NCBI GenBank assembly: GCA_011009095.1
Contig: VTPC01090604.1
Span: 18,244-82,243 of the forward strand
DNA length: 64,000 nt
Direction of reading: 5' to 3'
Source of the DNA: Ignelater luminosus
Lineage: Eukaryota; Arthropoda; Insecta; Coleoptera; Elateridae
Both the position numbers and the translations under genes were made by a program. Under the pieces are notes generated by a model. The model was not told the DNA's origin. It was given only the letters and a program-made list of their open reading frames with translations, and ran no database searches. The first letter of the stretch is position 1; every line of letters begins with the position of its first letter. This document shows positions 56,773 to 64,000 of this stretch, piece after piece.

Positions 56773-59700
56773 ATGTCGGGTGGAGATCGTAATAGAAAAA
56801 AAGCTCCCCGTGCTCAAGGCTGGGAAGAAGCAGGAGCGGAATTTTACCAAGAAAGTTATCCCTCAACCGATACTGATTTTGATGTTTTGCAGAAAGATCC
56901 TAAACAATTGGCTACGCTTTTACCTAGTAAACAGAATCGAGCGGGTACTATAAATTTATTGTTTGTTATATTTAGATACTCATTTGTTTCAAACTGTTGC
57001 AGCGACTATAAAGCGAATACGTACTTCAACCGATACAAAAACATTCAGAAGACAAACATCATCAAGGTCACGTAGGGAGTCAACTACACGACGAGCTTCT
57101 ACAGCCGCTGACGTGCAGGTGTCCATGTTACCAGATTTATCTGAAAATTTATCAAACGAACAAAGAACTTGGGAAGAAATAATGCAGATTAAAGCTTTGC
57201 CTGTTTCAATGGCCCAAAAAAGGGAAATGAAGGCAAAATTGCAAGTAAGTTGTATTTTAATAGTCGATTGAGTTCATGAGATGGTGATAATTTTGATTGC
57301 TGAAATAAATTTTTAGTTTATTATGATAATATTAATGAATTAACAGTGTTTGTTTTTGTTAAAAATAAAACTCATGTCCATGAACTAACCTTTAAAATTG
57401 CAGCTGTCATTTTGACAACAACAGATTGCTAATTTATCAATTATGCCAACACAGTTACAATTACAATATTATGTGGTAATGTTTTCGTTCATATAACGTT
57501 ATACATGAACTACACTTGTGTGATACAAACTTTAGAAATTTGTGGTTATGTAGTTTTGAAGTTTAGACGACGATGTTGCTATTTCTAAAATTAAAGTGCC
57601 CAAGAAAATACAAAATTAATCTGTTACGTTACTTCATCATTGCCTAATTGCATTAAAAATGGCGATAACTGTTACAAATTATACTAGAAATAAATAAAAT
57701 TCATGTGAAAATTGCCAACATTGCATTTATGACAGAAACATAACCTGAAATAATTTAAATTTGAAATGACGGTTATGTTTGACATTGATCAAAAACAAAC
57801 TGAAAATTGAAATAATTAAGTTACTAGGAATGCTGAAAACTGCAACTTGATAACAAAAAAGTGTCAAATTGTCATACTCGTATAATAATTGTAATAGCAT
57901 ATAGGTTAGATTTTGTAACTTGTTGCCATTTATGTTAACTAAGCCAGATTGAAAGTCAAGAAGTTAACATATGGCGTTAAGTTACACAATCCAACCTATT
58001 ATTGTGATTCTCTATTTTTTATTATTAACATCAGAATAATACTTAACAGAGCGAGCCCAATCTGCGACTTCAAGGCTTTGAACAGTTCAAATGGAAACGC
58101 CGCAAGATTTGGCAGAAACTCGAGGCCCAAATCAAAGAGTCTTACGCAAAGTTGGAATTGTGGAAGAGTGATCTGAAAAGGATTGAAGGTAACTGTGGAA
58201 CGGGTGTGGTTGCCTATTTCCTTTTTATAAAGTGGCTCCTGTTTTTGAATTTTGGCATTTTCGGCCTGGTGTTTCTGTTTGTGACATTGCCGACGTTAAT
58301 TTTTAACAAACAGGAAGACACTGAATGTGAAGACTGCTGCTCAGCTATGTATTTCAACCAAAGCACTGATAGTAATATTATATTGGATCTCGTCCAAGGT
58401 ACTGGTAGAATGGAAAGAACAATTCTGTTTTATGGAGTGTATTCGAATGAGACCTTTAGCTATAGTATTAATGATACTTTGATGTATTATGATCTGCCCC
58501 TTGCTTATATTACTGTAACGTTAGTGTATTTTATACTGTCACTCATTGCTATTGTTAAGTCAGCCGCTAAGGATTTTAAAGAGCGATTGGTAGAAGGGGA
58601 AGGGCAGTTTTATCAGTATTGTAATTTAATTTTTGGAGGGTGGGATTTTTGTATACATAATGAAAAGACGGCAGTTATGAAACATAAAGCTATTTATAAC
58701 GAGATAAAAGGTTTTATTGAAGTCGAAAGGCGCGAGGAAGAACGACAAAATCGAACGCAACAAGAAAGAACTAAATTAATAATAATAAGGTTTATAGTCA
58801 ATCTTGTTGTTTTATGCGTGTTGGCAGCGTCGGCTGCTGCTATTTATTTTGTTTTTGCCTATTCCACCAACAAACTTGAAGAATCACCCGAAGATATACC
58901 TTTCCTCGATTCAAGCATGGAAAAACTTTTGTACGAGTTCCTTCCGTCAATTAGCATAGTTCTTCTGAATATATTAGTTCCTATGATTTTTGGGTTTTTG
59001 GTAAATGCTGAAAAGTACAGTCCTGTTAATGTTATTCGTATAACTTTAGTTCGTACGGTGTTTCTTAGACTTTCATCACTTTTTGTATTGTACGCTTCTC
59101 TGTATGCAAAAGTCTCTTGCGAGCCAGAGAATTCGGAAATCTGCCTCAGTGCCAATTGTACCACTTGCTGGGAAACGTTTGTTGGCCAGCAAATCTACAA
59201 ACTCGTGCTCACAGACTTTGCTACTCATTTGTTCTTGACCTTCTTTATCAACCTTCCACGGGCCATTATTGCGAAGAATTTCAACAATAAATTTGCCAAA
59301 TTCATAGGACAACAAAATTTCGAACTGCCAAAACATGTATTAGATGTAATTTATTCTCAAACCCTGTGTTGGCTCGGTTGTTTTTACGCACCACTACTTC
59401 CAGCCATTGCTACAGTCGTGTGTTTTCTAATGTTCTACGTGAAAAAGTTTGCTTGTCTTATAAATAGCACTCCCGGTGTAACCATATACAGGGCTTCCCG
59501 TTCCAATTCCATGTTTATGATTGTCTTATTGCTCAGTTACATTTTCGCCATCCTTCCTGTAGCGTACTCGATTGGTGAATTGTTCCCATCTAGATCCTGT
59601 GGTCCATTCAGGGGTTTACCGTCCGTCTGGTCGTACATTGTAATAGTGTTTACTTCAACACCTAAATGGTTACAGTGCGTCGTAGCCTTTATTAGTACTG

Positions 59701-59942
59701 CAGGATTTGCGGTGCCTGCGTTTGTAGTATTAACTCTTTTGTTGTATTATTACTGGGCTGTAAATTCTGCTAATCGACACATGGTGACCGTTTTAAAAAA
59801 TCAACTTGTGCTCGAGGGGCACGACAAACAATTTCTGTTGGATCGACTTAGTATGTTCATTAAGCAGCAACAGGAATCGCAGAAACGTCTTAGACATGCA
59901 GAAATGATACGTGACGGAGAAAGAAATATATCTAGCAATTAG
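56773..59942 (+). CDS. Transmembrane channel-like (TMC) protein
   Basis: Three exons: 56773-56926, 56976-57244 and 58050-59942, about 771 residues. The first intron is set to 49 nt with donor CTA|GTAAAC; a donor 18 nt later would leave a 31-nt intron and add six residues. The N-terminal ~160 residues are cytoplasmic and Ser/Arg-rich. Then come the family's pre-membrane block (FEQFKWKRRKIWQKL, YAKLELW, LKRIEGNCGTGVV) and multiple membrane spans, the first in YFLFIKWLLFLNFGIFG. The TMC signature CWETFVGQQIYKLVLTDF starts near 514. Three further hydrophobic spans end before a charged tail. The length and short tail fit the TMC5/7-like branch rather than the long Drosophila Tmc. TMCs are mechanosensitive or leak channels, or lipid-active proteins; the role of this branch is unclear. 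Almost all membrane spans lie in the 1.9-kb last exon. Poly(A) signal at 60079-60084. Confidence 0.92.
57710..57790 (+). repeat. Dispersed repeat, copy 2 (TMC intron 2)
   Basis: Matches 40085-40165 in Spred intron 1: 'attgccaacattgcattt', 'aacataacctgaaataattt' and 'ggttatgtttgac'. Confidence 0.6.
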
Positions 59943-61230
59943 TCTGGTTTTTTTTTCTGTTTACTATTAATAGTTCCTCATTTTTATTTATTTGTGATTT
60001 TGTTACGATTGGAAGTTTTCCTTGTAGGTTAATTTGCTGATGCGTTATTGATTTTTATATTTAATAACACGAATCTTGAATAAACTGTCAATAATAATGA
60101 TGAGGATAATATGACAGTTTGCTGTCTAACCTCAAAAAGAGATTGAAAAAAGATATAGGTTATGTTAATTCTTCCTTTATTGTAGTACGTGACAGTATTT
60201 GAATTGCATTTAATGTATTTTCTCAATCTCATAATTATTAGGAAATTGGTAGGCTTAAAACTTCTTCCTTCACTTCTTTTTACACAAACTATTAAAAGAC
60301 GATACGTAAGGTGTTGAAAAATATACAGGTTTTCAAATTTTATTAACGCATCAGCAAAACATTTGTGTTATTATAATGTATATTCAGTATTATTTATTAA
60401 TAATCAACAATTTATTTATTTGGATAATAAGAGAAAGCATTTGTAAATATAGATGATAAGTACAGATTAAATTATGTTAGCATAGGATTAATACTTAGAG
60501 TAAACTAGTTAGGTCAGTAAGGGCAGCAGTCATAATAATAATAATATAACCAAACCTTCTGGTGTGGTGTAATTCTTTTATCTTGTTATATGAACAAAAT
60601 ATTATCGGTACATCAAAAGATGAATTTTTTATCAAGTCGAGAATATCTTAATAGAGGTTAATTATATAAACACATTATTAATATAAACCATGTATGTTCC
60701 TTTATATCACTTAACTTACCTTCTCCTCCACCCCTCTTGTAAAGCGTGTCTTTATGTCCAATGTTTTATAGTGTTTTTTAAGTAACAAACGTAGATTTAT
60801 ATAGATGTTAAACAGACTGATACGCATACATATATTAAACTATTATTCACACACAAACACACATTTTAATGTTCTAGATTTTAGCGAAATGTGCATATGA
60901 TGTTTCAATTTAACAATTTTAATTTGTCATGTGCACAGATGCTTTCCAAATTTAAAACTATCAGCATTTGTCCAAATTGAGATCTCTTTAAAATATTATC
61001 GTTTACTTTTTTAATAAGATTCATTATACGTATTAATTGTGTTTGTCTAATTATGTGTACACATGTGATAATTTTATCTTTTAACCTGTATATAATATGT
61101 TATTATAAAATACACGATTCAAACAAAATTCATAATGACTGTTTTATTAAATCACATTTTCAAACTTGAGGTATCTTAAATAATAATATACAGTTAATTA
61201 AAAGGCACTTTTCATTCATTTCAACCATTA
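59943..61230. other. TMC 3' end, spacer and RNase H2C 3' end
   Basis: AT-rich, with AATAAA at 60079-60084 (plus, TMC) and a minus-strand AATAAA at 61143-61148 (RNase H2C). No other gene is seen. Confidence 0.5.
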
Positions 61231-61758
61231 TCATTGCTCTATAATTGGTGAATGCAACTAAAAAAAAAAGTTATTTGTTATTATATCAATATTAAACAAA
61301 TTGATAAAAACTTACTGCTTCAGCTATATCAAACCAATCATCTATTGTTTGTAAAATTGGATCATTCTTGCTAGGAACTTTATCCCAGTTCCAATACATA
61401 AATGAATTAAATTCGTTAATTACATAAAAATTACGATCGTCCTTATCAGTTACTGGCTTAATACGTTCATGTAAAATCACACCTTTATATCCATCTGGAA
61501 TATCAATCTTTTTACCAGTCAAAGGGTACCCCCGAAAAGATGCATTGTAATCTGTTAAATTAAAACGAGCAAGAATTAAAAATTACAATCCGATATTAAT
61601 AAAGACTTACTTGAATCTTCTTTCAGTTTTACATATTTATCGAAATAAGATGAGACGTTCGCTTCAGAATCAGCTGCTATTTTAAAGGGCATATACTGTA
61701 TCTTTAATTGTGTATTATGACAAGCTTTCGTTTTCCCGCTTTGAATATGGATAGCCAT
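61231..61758 (-). CDS. RNASEH2C: Ribonuclease H2 subunit C
   Basis: Three exons on minus: 61611-61758, 61316-61551 and 61231-61257 (27 nt), giving 136 residues; mammalian RNASEH2C is ~164. The start is MAIHIQSGKTKACHNTQ. The family core is YNASFRGYPLTGKKIDIPDG followed by YKGVILHE and a W-rich segment (FMYWNWDKVPSKNDPI). The end is DWFDIAEALHSPIIEQ, the usual terminal helix. Subunit C pairs with B to form the scaffold for catalytic subunit A in the enzyme that removes ribonucleotides and RNA from RNA:DNA hybrids. The tiny last exon was found by frame: acceptor tttttttag and a stop after eight codons. Its start lies 663 bp head-to-head from fibrillarin. Confidence 0.9.
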
Positions 61759-62420
61759 TTTTTTTAGGTTAACCCGGTTTTTGTTTGATTAATTTAAAGA
61801 ACACACACTAAATACACGCCTAGATTATAGCCTTAACTATCGAATCGTTTTGAAAACATTCCTCCTTTAAAATCTTAGACTTAATTCACTTTTAATTTAA
61901 AAAATAAACTATTTGCAGCAAATTTAACCTAAGAAACTAATTAGTTATTACAAACGTCAAGTTCGATTTGACGTTAGGCAAATCAATCAAGCCAACATAA
62001 ATACCAACAGAATTCTTACAGCATTGCCAGATCTATTATCTACGGTAAAATATAACAACATTAATTTTTATTTAGTAAAAACGAACATCAAATAATTAAG
62101 TTATTGATGTTTCTACATTAATGACTATTGTGAAGTTTTTATAACCACATCTTTAATTTGAGTATTATTATAAATTACAATTTAAGAGAATTTCAAAATG
62201 TGCCGTCTCTGTACTTTAAGACTGACAACGCTGCATAAGTATCGCCAACGTTATAACTCAAATACTCAAAATAGTACTAATCACAAACATGAAGTAAATT
62301 TAGTGAAAAGCGTGTCGTAACCTTGTTTGCCGTTCGGTGCTCGTGCACGTGTTGTTTGAATTTCTCATTTCTATTAATTTTTGTGTATTTTGTGAAAACA
62401 CCAATAAGGACTAACTAATA
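61759..62420. other. Head-to-head intergenic region, RNase H2C / fibrillarin
   Basis: Serves as upstream DNA for both genes. No TATA box is evident. No gene is seen. Confidence 0.45.
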
Positions 62421-63657
62421 ATGGGCAAGCCAGGTGAGTAAATTAACCAGTTTTCATCAAGATATCTAAAACCGCACTAAGACAATTTTTATTTTTGTTT
62501 TTCATTTGTTGATAGGACACAAACGTGTTTGTATACATAACCACACTTTTAATTTCTATTATTTAATTTGTGTTGTATTTTATTTATTTCCGTTTTCGAT
62601 GTATATCCTATAACTAAATTAATTTTTCAGAATTTACTCCCAGAGGTGGCGGCCGTGGTGGTGGAGGCGGTTTTCGCGGCGGCGGGGGTGGTTTTCGCGG
62701 TGGTCGAGGCGGCGGTGGCGGAGGACGTTTTAGTGGTGGTGGTGGAAGAGGCGGTGGTGGCGGGGGACGGCCAAGTTTTGGACGCGGTGGCGGTGGTGGT
62801 CGAGGAGGCGGTAGAGGCGGAGGTGGAAGAGGAGGTGGTCGTGGAGGAAAACCAGGTGGCTTCAAAGGTGGTAAAACTGTAGTTATACAACCACACAGGC
62901 ACGAGGGTGTTTTTATTGCCAAGGGAAAAGAAGATGCATTAGTTACACTTAATTTAGTTCCTGGTTCAGAAGTCTATGGTGAAAAGCGAATATCTGTTGA
63001 GGTATATTTTAATGGCTTACTTTTATTTTATGTAATTAATGTTTGTTTCTTCTTTACGAATAGAATGATGGTGGTGAGAAAGTAGAATACAGAGTATGGA
63101 ATCCTTTCCGTAGTAAATTGGCTGCTGCGATCTTGGGTGGCGTTGATCAGATTCACATGCCTCCTGGAAGTAAAGTGCTATATTTAGGAGCAGCGTCAGG
63201 GACAACAGTGTCACATGTATCAGATGTTGTAGGACCAGAGGGACTAGTGTATGCTGTTGAATTTTCACACAGATCAGGACGAGATTTAATAAATGTAGCA
63301 AAGAAAAGAACGAATATTATTCCAATAATAGAAGATGCCAGACATCCTCATAAATATAGAATGTTGGTTGGTATTGTAGACACGATATTTGCTGATGTTG
63401 CACAGCCTGATCAAGCTAGAATAGTCGCAATCAATGCACACCATTTTCTAAAGAACGGTGGACATTTTGTAATTTCGATTAAAGCATCGTGTATTGATTC
63501 AACAGCACAACCTGAAGCTGTATTTGCTTCAGAAGTTAAGAAACTTCAAGCAGACAAATTGAAACCTCAAGAACAAATAACTTTGGAGCCATATGAACGT
63601 GATCATGCTGTTGTAGTTGGTGTCTACAGACCGCCCCCAAAGCAGCAGGCTCAATAA
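62421..63657 (+). CDS. Fib: Fibrillarin (box C/D snoRNP 2'-O-methyltransferase)
   Basis: Three exons: 62421-62433 (13 nt, MGKP plus one base), 62631-63001 and 63064-63657, giving 325 residues, about the human length. Residues ~5-80 are the Gly/Arg-rich (GAR) domain, encoded by GGT/GGC/CGT-rich DNA that stands out from the AT-rich window and creates spurious open frames. The methyltransferase part begins at [19 protein letters not shown]. It has the SAM-binding segment [17 protein letters not shown] and the family's K-D-D-K set in [28 protein letters not shown] and [10 protein letters not shown]. The end is [16 protein letters not shown]. Fibrillarin methylates rRNA guided by box C/D snoRNAs in the nucleolus. 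Intact. A poly(A) signal is likely at 63830-63835. Confidence 0.98.
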
Positions 63658-64000
63658 ATTTAGTTTTATAAGTTTTCTTTTATAAATTTGTTTAGACATT
63701 ATAAGATTTATCGTTTACAAACTGTTAAGATTAATTATAGTAACAATTTGATCTTATTTAAGATATACAAATATCTTGAATTAATTAATTAAAAGAAATG
63801 TTAAAACTTCCAAAGCCTGTATATCTTAAAATAAAGATAGTTAATTTTATCGCCTTTGTTTAATTTCAATTGAACATTTCACAACATTCGTAACTTAATA
63901 TGCAGCAAACAATAAAGAGCTTTGATTCGCCGCACCAGAAAATTGACTTTCTCTTACCACTAATGAAATTTGTAGTTTTGGCGTTGCTGCCAACCCAACT
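63658..64000. other. Fibrillarin 3' end, no further gene
   Basis: The 3' UTR with AATAAA at 63830-63835 (a second at about 63911), then AT-rich flank to the window edge. Confidence 0.5.

Noticed and set aside
62568..62922. Valine/alanine-rich (plus) and proline-rich (minus) open frames
   Set aside because: They are alternative frames of the fibrillarin GAR domain; the GC-rich glycine codons suppress stops on both strands.
1..64000. CRISPR arrays, operons, riboswitches, bacterial origins
   Set aside because: The window is eukaryotic nuclear DNA with spliced genes; no such structures are present.

Overview
This window is nuclear DNA from an insect. The evidence is the set of intron-split animal genes (Arp2, UVRAG, Spred, CDK5RAP3, TMC, RNase H2C, fibrillarin), many introns of about 50-75 nt, an AT-rich background and a heavy load of insect-type transposons. 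A beetle would fit, but I cannot fix the order from sequence alone. A run of 400 Ns (14728-15127) marks an assembly gap. CDS coordinates span introns; exon limits are given in each entry and were chosen by reading frame and GT/AG sites.

Layout. 1-7550 is transposon debris: a TE-type ORF on the minus strand split by a MITE, a broken BEL/Pao pol, a diverged ~120-bp minisatellite and a second MITE. Hidden in it, between two inverted repeats, is a complete two-exon gene for a 61-residue secreted peptide with a six-cysteine CS-alpha-beta (defensin-like) pattern and its own TATA box (3250-3491). 8054-13096 encodes a ~1655-residue protein with a PD-(D/E)xK/DUF4297-like N-terminus, a NACHT-type P-loop ATPase and about 15 ankyrin repeats, an NLR/Avs-like layout. 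13097-16530 has no gene I can support. 17053-18900 (minus) is Arp2 with two alternative microexons.

19243-25139 holds two DNA transposons side by side: a ~3.8-kb element with long inverted repeats, and a 2.1-kb element with TAA duplications and a GC-rich core. 25516-28959 is UVRAG. 30060-36183 is again mobile DNA: a non-LTR remnant, a minisatellite related to the one beside the gap, a pogo/Tigger transposase split by a MITE, another MITE, and a complete-ended PIF/Harbinger element with both of its genes broken. 36763-48876 is Spred, whose first coding exon of 20 nt is followed by an 8.1-kb intron. 52579-63657 is a compact housekeeping block: a retinol-dehydrogenase-like SDR (minus), CDK5RAP3, a TMC channel-like gene, RNase H2 subunit C (minus) and fibrillarin.

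How the genes relate. The conserved genes serve unrelated cell functions: actin nucleation, endosome/autophagy traffic, Ras-MAPK damping, UFMylation, RNA:DNA hybrid removal and rRNA methylation. The accessory part is more unusual: two candidate immune genes, the defensin-like peptide and the NACHT-ankyrin protein, lie within 5 kb of each other in a transposon-rich stretch.
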